A stretch of DNA of 64,000 bases, from NCBI GenBank assembly GCA_964563755.1, contig CAZLYC010000002.1, positions 1 to 64,000 of the forward strand, written 5' to 3'. The stretch is from JABMQF01 sp964563755 (GTDB lineage Archaea; Nanobdellota; Nanobdellia; Woesearchaeales; UBA11576). The notes beneath the pieces are model-generated. The model had not been told where the DNA came from, ran no database searches, and worked only from the letters and a program-made list of their open reading frames with translations. This document shows, piece after piece, positions 42,808 through 50,287 of the stretch. Position numbers and translations under genes: made by a program. How positions within the stretch are numbered: position 1 is the stretch's first letter; each line of letters opens with the position of its first letter.

Positions 42808-43460
42808 AAAACTCAAAACAGTGGGATAACATATACAAGAAAGAAGGTAAAGATTACAAATACTATGAAATCATAGAACCTCACGAAGATATGGGAAGAA
42901 TAGCTGATATATTTAATAGAAACAAAGTCAATAAAATAATAGATTTCGGATGTGGAGCAGGAAGGAACCTCATTTTTCTAGCTGAAAAGGGATTTTATGT
43001 TACAGGCATAGATAATGCTCCTATCGGCATAAAGATATTAAAAAAAGAACTGATAAAAAAAGGGATTTCAGCTGAAATTAAAGTTGCTGATTTCCACAGG
43101 CATCTCAAATTCAAGAATGCATGTTTTGACGCAGCAATTGCAGTTCAAGCTATTCAGCACGGAAGAGAATATCAAGTGAAGAAATCAATTAAAGAATTGT
43201 CAAGGATATTGAAGAAGAAAGGTGTTATTTTTGTTACATTGTGCGGACGTTTTTCAAAAAGCAAAACAAGATATTGTCTAGTGAAGACTGCAAAAAAAGT
43301 CGCACATAATACATTCATCCCTACAGAAGGAAATGAAAAAGGATTGTCGCACATAATATATAATAAAAAACTCATTAAGGAACATTTCAATAAGTTTAAG
43401 ATTCTAAATTTATGGAAGGACAGCAAAGATTATTATTGTTTCTTAGGAGAGAAAAAATAA
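42804..43460 (+). CDS. SAM-dependent methyltransferase
   Basis: 218 residues. Class I Rossmann motif I is IIDFGCGAGRNLIFLAEKG (about 46–64), motif II is VTGIDNAPIGI and motif III region is FDAAIAVQAIQHG. It overlaps the TPP enzyme gene by 4 bases (ATGA), so they are coupled and probably act in one pathway. YYKYYE-like N-terminus and the YCLVKTAKK insert resemble small-molecule methyltransferases such as the UbiE/tellurite-resistance group. Substrate unknown. A/T-rich codon use is stronger here than in flanking genes. Confidence 0.88.
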   Translation: MKNSKQWDNIYKKEGKDYKYYEIIEPHEDMGRIADIFNRNKVNKIIDFGCGAGRNLIFLAEKGFYVTGIDNAPIGIKILKKELIKKGISAEIKVADFHRHLKFKNACFDAAIAVQAIQHGREYQVKKSIKELSRILKKKGVIFVTLCGRFSKSKTRYCLVKTAKKVAHNTFIPTEGNEKGLSHIIYNKKLIKEHFNKFKILNLWKDSKDYYCFLGEKK

Positions 43461-43461
43461 T

Positions 43462-44235
43462 TCACTTCACCCACCTAATCACCCATTCCCTTACAAGCTG
43501 TATGAACTTTTCTCGGTATGGATGCCTGAACCAGTGGTCTGCTCCAACCACCGTCTCCATGTATTTGGGCTCGTTCGCCGCAAGGAATAGCTGTCTTGCC
43601 TCTTCTATCTTAACACGCATGTCTGCTGTGCCATAGACCAAAAGCAATGGTGCGTGCACGTTCTTTATATCATCAAGGATGTCATGCTCCCTTGCGTTGG
43701 TCACGTATTCTTTATTGATCTTGAAGTCTTGGTTATCATGGAATCCTCTGAGCATCAACTGCCTGAATTCGTGAGGCTGGAACCAGCTCTGTAGGTGCTT
43801 CTCGAAGTGGCTCCTAGCTCCCTGGACAACAAGTGCCTTTATCCTTGCGTCTTTTGCTGCTGCAAGAAGAGCTATGTTGCCTCCTATATCAGTTCCTACT
43901 ACCGCTATCCTGTCTTTGTCCGCATAAGGCAAGTCAGATACAAAATCAAGTGCTGCAAGGACATCATCCACCTGCTGTTTTATCGTATGCTCCTCAAACT
44001 CTCCCTCGCTGTCTCCGTGCCCATGAAAGTCAAATCTCAGCGTCAGGAAGTTAGGGTATATCAAGTTGTTTGCGAGGTCTGCAGCCAAGTCATTATGCTT
44101 GCTCTCTGCGAATCCGTGAAGTATTATTATGACAGGGTATTTTGTCGGGACTACAGGGTCAGAATATCTTATTATGCCTGAAAGAACCTGACCTTTAGAA
44201 TTCTTGAATGTTATATCCTTTATTGTCATTCGCAT
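43462..44235 (-). CDS. Alpha/beta hydrolase with Asp at the nucleophile elbow
   Basis: 257 residues. The fold is clear: oxyanion HGFAESKH, FDFHGHGDSEG, the nucleophile elbow VVGTDIGGNIAL, acid YGTADMRV and final HWFRHPYREKF. The elbow reads G-T-D-I-G instead of the G-x-S-x-G of esterases, so the nucleophile would be Asp, as in epoxide hydrolases and haloalkane dehalogenases. The overall sequence however resembles serine acyl-hydrolases of archaea (BAAT/DLH-like). Convergent with the methyltransferase (1-base gap). Confidence 0.85.
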   Translation of the reverse strand: MRMTIKDITFKNSKGQVLSGIIRYSDPVVPTKYPVIIILHGFAESKHNDLAADLANNLIYPNFLTLRFDFHGHGDSEGEFEEHTIKQQVDDVLAALDFVSDLPYADKDRIAVVGTDIGGNIALLAAAKDARIKALVVQGARSHFEKHLQSWFQPHEFRQLMLRGFHDNQDFKINKEYVTNAREHDILDDIKNVHAPLLLVYGTADMRVKIEEARQLFLAANEPKYMETVVGADHWFRHPYREKFIQLVREWVIRWVK

Positions 44236-44714
44236 CTTCCTCTAGTATAACCTGCAACGACTTCCATCCTTGTGGAGGAGATGCACGCTGTGCATGAATT
44301 TGAGAATGTTTCGTATTTTATTTGATATGGTGCCTGGTTTCCTATCTCTATCTTTGCGCATACTGGCTCGTATAATGTAGGGCAGGCTGTCTTTCCCCAG
44401 AATTGTCCTTCGCATCGTGTAATGTTGACTCCGGGTTCGCAGTTGCCTCTGTAATAGTCCCACTCATCGCACCAGCTTCCATCTGTAAAAGTGCATATGC
44501 CATACTGTCCGTTATCGCTTTCGCGTGTTGACCATGCTGCTCCTGCTGTCTCAGTACAATGTATTGCAGCAGGATTGCCTATCTCTTTATTCTCGCTTTC
44601 AGCCTGCCTCTCAGATTCATCCGCGGGAATCATGTATTTCTGCGGCTTCGCATGACAACCGAAAATCAAAAAGAAAATCAATACCGCTGCTATTGCAAGA
44701 AAGTTTTTTCTCAT
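44226..44714 (-). CDS. Lipoprotein with DUF333 and Kazal-like domains
   Basis: 162 residues from the ATG at 44714 (GGTGGT upstream). The lipobox is LIFGC (Cys about 20). A DUF333 module follows at about 48–92: NPAAIHCTETAG, GQYGICTFTDGSWCDEW, YRGNC. A Kazal-type serine-protease-inhibitor-like segment ends the protein: ACPTLYEPVCA, SNSCTACIS, GRCE (the C-P-x4-P-V-C start is diagnostic). It is exported and disulfide rich. It overlaps the hydrolase gene by 10 bases. It could protect the cell surface from host or environmental proteases (inference). Confidence 0.82.
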   Translation of the reverse strand: MRKNFLAIAAVLIFFLIFGCHAKPQKYMIPADESERQAESENKEIGNPAAIHCTETAGAAWSTRESDNGQYGICTFTDGSWCDEWDYYRGNCEPGVNITRCEGQFWGKTACPTLYEPVCAKIEIGNQAPYQIKYETFSNSCTACISSTRMEVVAGYTRGRCE

Positions 44715-44768
44715 TGATACCACCATCACCGCGCAATATTTAAATATTTCTGGAAGAAGCAGGAAGAT

Positions 44769-45263
44769 ATGACGCTTATACTTGGAAGGTTCCAGCCGTT
44801 GCACAACGGTCACTTGAAAGTTATCAAGGATGCTTTTGCTGAAGACAAGGATATCATAATAGCAGTAGGCAGTTCACAGAAGAAAGATGAGAAGAGCAAC
44901 CCTTTTTCAGGAGAAGAACGAAAGATGATGATAAAGACAGTCCTTGATGCGAATGAGATCAATACAGATGTTTATCTTGTGCCAGACATCGATTCTGATG
45001 AAGAATATGTGAAACATGTGGAGAAAATAGTCTGCAGAAGGTTCAAGAAAGTGATAACTGAGAATAACCATACTGTAGAGCTTTTCAGGAAGGCTGGCTA
45101 TGATGTAAAGGTCACTCCAAGGTATTTTGGCATATCCGCAACAGGAGTGAGGCAGAAGATAGCAGAAGATGGGAACTGGGACAAGGATGTCCCGTCAGAC
45201 GTCGTAAGATTGATCAAGAAATTTGGTGGAGTTGAAAAGATAAAGCGGCTAAGTAAAGAATAA
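44769..45263 (+). CDS. Nicotinamide-nucleotide adenylyltransferase (archaeal type)
   Basis: 164 residues. Nucleotidyltransferase motif GRFQPLHNGHLKVI (about 6–19, with the HxGH signature as HNGH) and ISATGVRQKI (ISTxxR-type motif, about 125) are both intact. NPFSGEERKMMI is the archaeal NMNAT block. It makes NAD from NMN and ATP. The length equals the family norm. The upstream gap to the divergent lipoprotein is 54 bases and holds an ATTTAAATAT promoter-like stretch. Confidence 0.94.
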   Translation: MTLILGRFQPLHNGHLKVIKDAFAEDKDIIIAVGSSQKKDEKSNPFSGEERKMMIKTVLDANEINTDVYLVPDIDSDEEYVKHVEKIVCRRFKKVITENNHTVELFRKAGYDVKVTPRYFGISATGVRQKIAEDGNWDKDVPSDVVRLIKKFGGVEKIKRLSKE

Positions 45264-45839
45264 TCACATTTTCTTCTTGAGGTAATCCCTGAATTTCTCA
45301 AGCGCAAGACGTCTGTGGCTTATCTCATTCTTCTCTTCTTCAGTCATCTGAGCAAAGGTCTTGTCATATCCGTCTGGTAGAAATATAGGATCAAATCCGA
45401 AGTTGCTCTCGCCGATTGGTTCTACTATCCTGCCCTTGACTTTGCCTTCAAAGATCATTATCCTATCCCTTTGCTTTCCGACTCCAGGAATACCATATCC
45501 GACAAGGCATTTTGCGTAGACAGTCTTATCATAGTAAGCAGAAAGGATGTCAACTAGTCCCCTGTTGCCTATTTTTCTTTCAAACCACTTGACAAGAGGG
45601 CCAGGAAGCCCGTTTAGCGCATCAAAGCAGAGGCTTGTGTCCTCGACAAATAATTCTTGCCTTGTCACTGTAAGAGCCCTTCTTACCTTGTCTTCAACAA
45701 TGAGTTCGCTGTTGACTTCCTGTATTTCTGGCAATGGCACATCTTTCGCAATTATATCAAAATCAGAAAGTATCTTCTTTGCTTCGCGTAGCTTGTTCTT
45801 GTTGCCGGTTATGAAAAGGAGTTTTCTTTTTTGTGCCAT
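45264..45839 (-). CDS. XTP/dITP diphosphatase (Ham1/RdgB family)
   Basis: 191 residues from the ATG at 45839 (a start seven codons earlier would overlap the upstream gene). Family motifs: FITGNKNKLREAKKIL at the start, VEDTSLCFDALNGLPGPLVKWF, FGFDPIFLPDGYDKTFAQM and SHRRLALEKF. It hydrolyses non-canonical purine triphosphates, cleaning the nucleotide pool. It starts 1 base before the stop of the phospholipase-like gene, so they are co-transcribed although functionally unrelated. Confidence 0.95.
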   Translation of the reverse strand: MAQKRKLLFITGNKNKLREAKKILSDFDIIAKDVPLPEIQEVNSELIVEDKVRRALTVTRQELFVEDTSLCFDALNGLPGPLVKWFERKIGNRGLVDILSAYYDKTVYAKCLVGYGIPGVGKQRDRIMIFEGKVKGRIVEPIGESNFGFDPIFLPDGYDKTFAQMTEEEKNEISHRRLALEKFRDYLKKKM

Positions 45840-45840
45840 T

Positions 45841-46905
45841 TTATTGTTGGTACTGGTCAAGGTTCAGGTCACGTCTTGCGAATTCCAGAAAACTTTTTGT
45901 TGCTTTCCCGAAAAGAGTCATCCTTCTGTTGGTGTCTTCGTTAAAATTCTCGGATATCTCATCATCCTGCCTTATCTTCTGGAAGAAATCCTCAGAAGTC
46001 ATATTGACCATAGAAGAGCTTAAGTATTTTTCACCTAGGAATTCTATTGAGTATTGCATTGTTTCTGAACTGTCTAAGTAGCTTCTCTTTGCGATGTACT
46101 TTGCAAGCCTGACAGGGTCATCTTTCTGTACAGGGAGAGAATAATGTATCGCGCTCATCATGTCCTGAGGCAATACTCCTTCCTGTTCAAGCCTGAAACG
46201 GTTTGCTTGGTATGATTCGTATGCAAAGTGATAGTTCTTTATTGTCTGGACCGTGCCGCTGTAAGGGCTCATAGGACGTATGAATTTCCAGTAGAACTGT
46301 CTTGTGTGATAAGGCTGTGACATATCCTGAAGGTAGTGCATTGTCCTTGCTAGGAACCTGAAGCCCCAGTAAGTGTCATTGTTTGCGAAAGCCTGCTTGG
46401 CGAGCGAATAGAAGTGTTCGACTCTTTCAGGCAATTGTCCTTGTGCGTAGAATCCGAGCGGTATGTGGAATGTGTGTGCAGGATAGTACATGTGCCTGTA
46501 TCCTTGGCTCTCTCCGTGGAATGGCTGCATCCAGCTAAGGTCAAGATTCTGGTCCATATCCCAGTCAGGTTCATTTGAAAAATCTGCAAGGATGTCTTTA
46601 GCAGAGATTGTAGAACCAAGTTCAGCTCCTTTGAAGAAGAGCACAGGCTCATAAAGCGCATGATAATAGAAATCATCCTGTCCTAATTCAGGCAGGTCAT
46701 CATTATAGTATCTGATCGTTGTCTGTTGTATTGTAGGATCGTGATAATCATACTCGGTTACAGCTATGCTTGAAAAATTATCAAGCCAGTCCATATCTTT
46801 TAGAGCTTCGCGTGTCATCTGGTCGTGCCTGCCCCAAGAGAACACGATTGTTGATGATAGTATCACTAAAAAGAAAATTACAGAAAAAAGTTTTAACTTT
46901 TTCAT
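45841..46905 (-). CDS. Secreted zinc-dependent phospholipase C / P1 nuclease-like protein
   Basis: 354 residues from the ATG at 46905. A signal peptide is followed by WGRHDQMTREAL; in this family the exposed N-terminal Trp ligates zinc after cleavage (predicted FS|WG). Other expected zinc ligands: FLARTMHYLQDMSQPYHTRQ and NYHFAYESYQ. The middle FHGESQGYRHMYYPAHTFHI adds further His. These enzymes cleave phospholipids or single-stranded nucleic acids outside the cell. For a putative symbiotic DPANN cell, access to host lipids or DNA is an obvious role (inference). Confidence 0.85.
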   Translation of the reverse strand: MKKLKLFSVIFFLVILSSTIVFSWGRHDQMTREALKDMDWLDNFSSIAVTEYDYHDPTIQQTTIRYYNDDLPELGQDDFYYHALYEPVLFFKGAELGSTISAKDILADFSNEPDWDMDQNLDLSWMQPFHGESQGYRHMYYPAHTFHIPLGFYAQGQLPERVEHFYSLAKQAFANNDTYWGFRFLARTMHYLQDMSQPYHTRQFYWKFIRPMSPYSGTVQTIKNYHFAYESYQANRFRLEQEGVLPQDMMSAIHYSLPVQKDDPVRLAKYIAKRSYLDSSETMQYSIEFLGEKYLSSSMVNMTSEDFFQKIRQDDEISENFNEDTNRRMTLFGKATKSFLEFARRDLNLDQYQQ

Positions 46906-46937
46906 ATTCAACCTCTTTAACAAAAAAATTGAAATGC

Positions 46938-47009
46938 TGGACCCTGCGGGAATTGAACCCGCTGCCTCACCGCTGCCAGCGGTGCGTTATACCGGTAAAC
47001 CAAGGGCCC
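46938..47009 (-). tRNA. tRNA-Ala(GGC)
   Basis: 72-base cloverleaf without intron. Acceptor GGGCCCT pairs with AGGGTCC, including G3:U70, the alanine identity element; discriminator A. Anticodon stem CACCG/CGGTG encloses CTGGCAG (anticodon GGC). T stem GCGGG/CCCGC, loop TTCAATT. Position 13:22 in the D stem is a T·T mismatch. No CCA is encoded. It is the second alanine tRNA in the window. Confidence 0.93.
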
Positions 47010-47066
47010 GAACTGATGAAATGATAGATGAAGAAACAGAATTGATTTATAAAAGTATTTACAGCA

Positions 47067-47327
47067 CTATTCGAACTTGACTTTTGCGCCTACTGCTTGG
47101 CCAGGCATACCAATCTCAAACAAGATTCGCATCGCGCCCTTGTTGCCGTGTGAGGATCTTACCTCTCCTTTGACTTCTTTGCCTGCAGGAGATGTCCAGA
47201 GAACTTTTTTTCCGACAAGCTTTTTGGCCTTCTCTTTGTCATCTACACCTTCAGATAGTATTATCATCTGGTTTCTTGTTTGGCGCCTTCTTCCGCTTCC
47301 CTTGTAATTAACTATGACTCCTTCCAT
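47067..47327 (-). CDS. rpl35ae: Ribosomal protein L35Ae
   Basis: 86 residues: EGVIVNYKGSGRRRQTRNQMII at the start, KKVLWTSPAGKEVKGEV in the middle and SSHGNKGAMRILFE-x4-GQAVGAKV at the end are the family signature. It is a 50S protein restricted to archaea and eukaryotes and patchy among archaea. It is monocistronic and divergent from the large envelope operon, with about 480 bases between. Confidence 0.95.
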   Translation of the reverse strand: MEGVIVNYKGSGRRRQTRNQMIILSEGVDDKEKAKKLVGKKVLWTSPAGKEVKGEVRSSHGNKGAMRILFEIGMPGQAVGAKVKFE

Positions 47328-47404
47328 TGAAACATCATTTTTCAGGATTTAGGGCTTCTTTATAAAGTTTTTGGGAGGTTTGCATGATTAGTTAGTTGCT
47401 AAAT

Positions 47405-47499
47405 TGATAGCACCTAGCGATGTCCTCAAAAATCATCTAATCCTGATACAGTTTGGCAAGCAACAGCGGTCTAAAAAACGATGCAAGCCGCGACATCAA
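47405..47499 (+). other. Possible decayed copy D of the structured element
   Basis: Shares CACCTAGCGA at its left end and a GGCAAGCAACAGC ... CGATGCAAGC stretch at its right end with copy A. The outer stem is broken (only about 5 of 9 pairs). A different 6-bp stem GATGTC/GACATC (47420–47425 with 47492–47497) can form instead. It is recorded as a probable relative, not a functional copy. Confidence 0.3.
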
Positions 47500-47552
47500 C
47501 TCAGAGTATTACAAAAAAATAAAATGCAGACCTAAATCAAAAAGAATAAATA

Positions 47553-47564
47553 TACCATATTGTA
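47553..47564. promoter_or_regulatory. Operator-like palindrome 1
   Basis: TACCATATTGTA, palindromic at 10 of 12 positions; same TACCA...TGGTA core as the perfect site at 47785. Confidence 0.45.
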
Positions 47565-47622
47565 TATATGCCAAATAGTTAAAACAATCTTGAAATAGAA
47601 AAGAAAGATTTAAATAATAGTA

Positions 47623-47634
47623 TACCATATGGAA
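47623..47634. promoter_or_regulatory. Operator-like palindrome 2
   Basis: TACCATATGGAA around a perfect CCATATGG; lies just after the TATA-like box near 47608, about where transcription of the hairpin region would start. Confidence 0.45.
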
Positions 47635-47654
47635 TAAATATCATTTGAAATATA

Positions 47655-47666
47655 TACCAAAATGTT
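47655..47666. promoter_or_regulatory. Operator-like half site 3
   Basis: TACCAAAATGTT keeps the left half TACCA of the shared motif; the right half is weak. Confidence 0.35.
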
Positions 47667-47675
47667 TGCACTAAA

Positions 47676-47734
47676 ACGGCTCTTGCCGTGGTCCAAAGTG
47701 ATCCGGCCCCGAAAGGGGCCATCACCCCCTTTTT
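47676..47734 (+). ncRNA. GC-rich double hairpin with T-run (small RNA or attenuator)
   Basis: First hairpin ACGGC-TCTT-GCCGT (47676–47689). The second is GTGAT-CC-GGCCCC with GAAA loop and GGGGCC-ATCAC (47698–47725), followed by CCCC and TTTTT (47730–47734). The GNRA tetraloop on a 6-bp all-GC stem in otherwise A/T-rich DNA is striking. With a promoter-like box near 47608 it could make a ~100-nt RNA ending at the T-run, upstream of the operon's own promoter. Function unknown. Confidence 0.45.
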
Positions 47735-47784
47735 AGATGCTCAAAAGCGTAAAACTTAAATACCTTTAAACCAAATAGACTATA

Positions 47785-47796
47785 TACCAATTGGTA
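47785..47796. promoter_or_regulatory. Operator-like perfect palindrome 4
   Basis: TACCAATTGGTA is a perfect 12-base palindrome located between the TTTAAACC box and the ATG at 47812, over the expected transcription start. It is the best of four related sites and the natural repression point for the operon. Confidence 0.55.
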
Positions 47797-47811
47797 AACA
47801 AAGGAAGTTAG

Positions 47812-48993
47812 ATGCTGCAACAGTACTATTCAGAAAAAGAGAGAAAGACATTCACAGGAAGAATTTCTTATATCAAACAGATTGAAGAGGCTATTTCTAA
47901 GAAGAATATTGCAGCGCTTCTCGGCACATCCGGCCTAGGAAGGAGTTCTATACTGAAGCAGTTCGCATCTAAGAAAGACACAATATACATCGACCTGAAG
48001 AAGCTCAGCATAACACCTGAAAATTTCTCGGTTGAATTCATCGGCACAGTCTACGCGGCGATGCTCAAGAAAAGCAGCATTGAGAGCATCGAGCTGCAGT
48101 CTCTGCAGAAGCTAAAAGAGCTCAAGCTTGGCAAGAAGTGCGCAGAGATAATAGGTGTTGTCGATAATGAACTGCAGAAGCTCAGGCCAAACCAGGAACT
48201 GCTTGTAAAATCCGCGTTCAGCTTCGCTGAGGAGCTCGCGTCAGATGAAGGGAAAAAATATCTCATAATAATAAATAATTTCGACGAGATTTTAAGGCTC
48301 AACAACTTCTCGCAGATAAATGATGCGTTAGGCATATTCTTTGACACGATAACAAGGGACAAGAACTGCACATTCCTTGTTTCAAGCGCATCAGTCAAGG
48401 CGATGAAACCTCTATTGAAGAAGTTCATGGAAGAGGTGATAGAGCTCGCCCCTCTCTCACTCGACGAGACAAGAGACCTTTTCGAGAAGTTCGCAGGCAA
48501 GACAGATGAACGGGTGATTAAGGAAGCGCACAGCATAAGTGGCGGTCTGCCGATAGTCGTGAAGAGCATAGCATCAAGGTTCAAGGAAGAGAAGACCCAG
48601 GATGTCCAGAAGAACATAAGCCTTCTTACGTATCTACTGATATCTGATCTTTCGACAGTTAACTCTACATCTTATGTTTATTGCAGCAGATTGTTTACCA
48701 GTTCCCTCAACAGGGCGAGGGGAGACTCTTTACTTAAAGCCGTCGTCAAGGCAGTTTCAAACAACAGGCCATTGAGGCTGACAGAGATAGCAAGGTTAGT
48801 GTACAGGTCAGGCCCTGTGACAAAGAGCCTTCTTGAACGCCTGATGGACGTCGACATCATCGAGAAGAAAGATACGACGTTCGACATATCAAATCCTGTG
48901 CTGAAATCCTGGTGCAGGCTGATGTTCTCAAACATCGAGTTCTCTGATATACCTGATGAGAAGACTCTTGAGGAGGTCGGGGCGCTAAGATGA
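47812..48993 (+). CDS. Archaeal P-loop ATPase with C-terminal winged helix
   Basis: 393 residues of the archaeal ATPase_2 (PF01637-like) plan: FTGRISYIKQIEEAI entry, Walker A GTSGLGRSS (38–46), Walker B YLIIINNFDEI (about 150–160), sensor FLVSSAS (about 188–194). A C-terminal winged-helix-like part follows (LTEIARLVYRSGPVTKSLLERLMDVDII, about 320–350). The Walker A Lys is replaced by Arg, which usually weakens or abolishes ATP hydrolysis. It may bind nucleotide as a switch, or regulate its own operon through the winged helix. Its stop overlaps the next start by 4 bases. Confidence 0.82.
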   Translation: MLQQYYSEKERKTFTGRISYIKQIEEAISKKNIAALLGTSGLGRSSILKQFASKKDTIYIDLKKLSITPENFSVEFIGTVYAAMLKKSSIESIELQSLQKLKELKLGKKCAEIIGVVDNELQKLRPNQELLVKSAFSFAEELASDEGKKYLIIINNFDEILRLNNFSQINDALGIFFDTITRDKNCTFLVSSASVKAMKPLLKKFMEEVIELAPLSLDETRDLFEKFAGKTDERVIKEAHSISGGLPIVVKSIASRFKEEKTQDVQKNISLLTYLLISDLSTVNSTSYVYCSRLFTSSLNRARGDSLLKAVVKAVSNNRPLRLTEIARLVYRSGPVTKSLLERLMDVDIIEKKDTTFDISNPVLKSWCRLMFSNIEFSDIPDEKTLEEVGALR

Positions 48994-50267
48994 GCTCGAA
49001 GACTGATAATAACAGGAACGCGAAGATCTTCCTCATGATGGTAGTCTCTCTGATGCTGATAAGCTTGGTTGCAGCTCCTGCAGAAGCAGGCATAAAAGAT
49101 AGCGTCAAGACATTCTGGAGCAAGACAGGGCCTTATGTCAAGAGCCCTGCGTTCTGGGTCAACTCAATAATAATATTCGCAGCGCTGTTCATGCTTTACA
49201 CAGCGCTACTGTCGTCAAAAGTAGGTTCTGACAAGACACAGCAGACCATGGTGTATATAGTAATAGGGCTTGTTGCAATAATAATAGCTACGAAATTTGT
49301 CGGCGCAGGAGTTCCACAGTACTTATGGCACAATGATAATTTCAGGAAGACTACGCAATTCCTCATAGGACCTTCGCAGGAGATGGGAGCATGTGCAGAA
49401 CCAGCTCATTCATTCTGGAAGGCGCTTTTCGGTTTTAATCCTAATCCGCCATGCTGCGGTTCAGGCGCTTACTTCAATGCGAAAGGGATATGCAGGCAGG
49501 CTATTCTGCGTACAAATGAGAATGGATCAGGACTTCCTGCGTTGATAATCGCATCTATACTTTTCTTCTTGCTATTAAGCGCTTACGGTAAAGAGCTCGG
49601 ATTCCAGAGCATGGGTGCAAATGGCGGAAAATGGTTCCCGATAATACTATCACTACTGCTTGGAGCGTTGTTGGCAAACGAGCGCATAACAAAGAACAAT
49701 CTCGTCATTATAGGCGGCTGGATTGCAGTCATACTGATAGGCAACAGCCTAAGCAAATCACTATCTGGCGACAAGGATCCTAAAGGCACAAAGAAAGGGT
49801 TCGGCTTCGGTCTTGCCTTCGCATTTGTGCAGCTTGTCGCAAGTATGCTCGGAACAACTTTGTTCGGAACAAAAGTCAACGCAAGCGATATCGGCTTTGC
49901 AATGATATTCTGGAACCTAATGCTCGGTCTTTTCATAGGCTACATATACAGCATACTGACTGGTCAAGGAATACTTGGAAGAGTATTGGAAGACCGCAAA
50001 AAGAAAGCAGAGGCGGATGTTAAGGAGCTACTGGACAAGGGAAAGTATCTCGATGCATTCCTGCGCTCACTACCGTTCATCGGAGAGAAATACAGTCCTA
50101 AGAAGGATGCTGAGAAGGCAAGAAAAGACATCGAGAAGATCACGCAGGATATAGAATATGTGAAAAATCTGTACACTATAACAAACAACCCTGCAACCAC
50201 TACAGAACTCGACAATCAGATAGCAAAGCTTGAGACAAAGCTGACTGATGCTATCAAGAAGATATGA
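48990..50267 (+). CDS. Polytopic membrane protein of the envelope operon
   Basis: 425 residues. A signal-like helix ends in AAPAEAG (about 33). Further membrane helices lie at about 55–74, 84–104, 180–198, 218–232, 237–254, 272–292 and 302–322. An exposed loop (about 125–172) has Cys at GACAEP, PPCCGSG and GICRQA. The last 100 residues are a charged coiled coil (EDRKKKAEADVKELL, DAEKARKDIEKITQDIEYV). Not recognised. Helices 2–3 resemble the first helices of the two large membrane proteins downstream in general character only. Confidence 0.8.
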   Translation: MSSKTDNNRNAKIFLMMVVSLMLISLVAAPAEAGIKDSVKTFWSKTGPYVKSPAFWVNSIIIFAALFMLYTALLSSKVGSDKTQQTMVYIVIGLVAIIIATKFVGAGVPQYLWHNDNFRKTTQFLIGPSQEMGACAEPAHSFWKALFGFNPNPPCCGSGAYFNAKGICRQAILRTNENGSGLPALIIASILFFLLLSAYGKELGFQSMGANGGKWFPIILSLLLGALLANERITKNNLVIIGGWIAVILIGNSLSKSLSGDKDPKGTKKGFGFGLAFAFVQLVASMLGTTLFGTKVNASDIGFAMIFWNLMLGLFIGYIYSILTGQGILGRVLEDRKKKAEADVKELLDKGKYLDAFLRSLPFIGEKYSPKKDAEKARKDIEKITQDIEYVKNLYTITNNPATTTELDNQIAKLETKLTDAIKKI

Positions 50268-50287
50268 TTATTCATGAGGAAAAAAAG

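Larger units (their letters stand above)
47328..47811. other. Long regulatory intergenic region before the envelope operon
   Basis: This 484-base gap holds no convincing protein gene. From left to right it contains a decayed relative of the structured element (about 47405–47499), two palindromes with TACCAT cores (47553, 47623), a TATA-like ATTTAAATA (about 47608), a third related site (47655), two hairpins ending in a T-run (47676–47734), TTAAATACC and TTTAAACC promoter-like boxes (47755–47772) and a perfect palindrome (47785). It is by far the most elaborate promoter region in the window. Confidence 0.6.

Noticed and set aside
43462..44235. Methyltransferase and hydrolase as one pathway with the Ppd-like cluster
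   Set aside because: The hydrolase is on the opposite strand and convergent, so there is no positional support for joint function.
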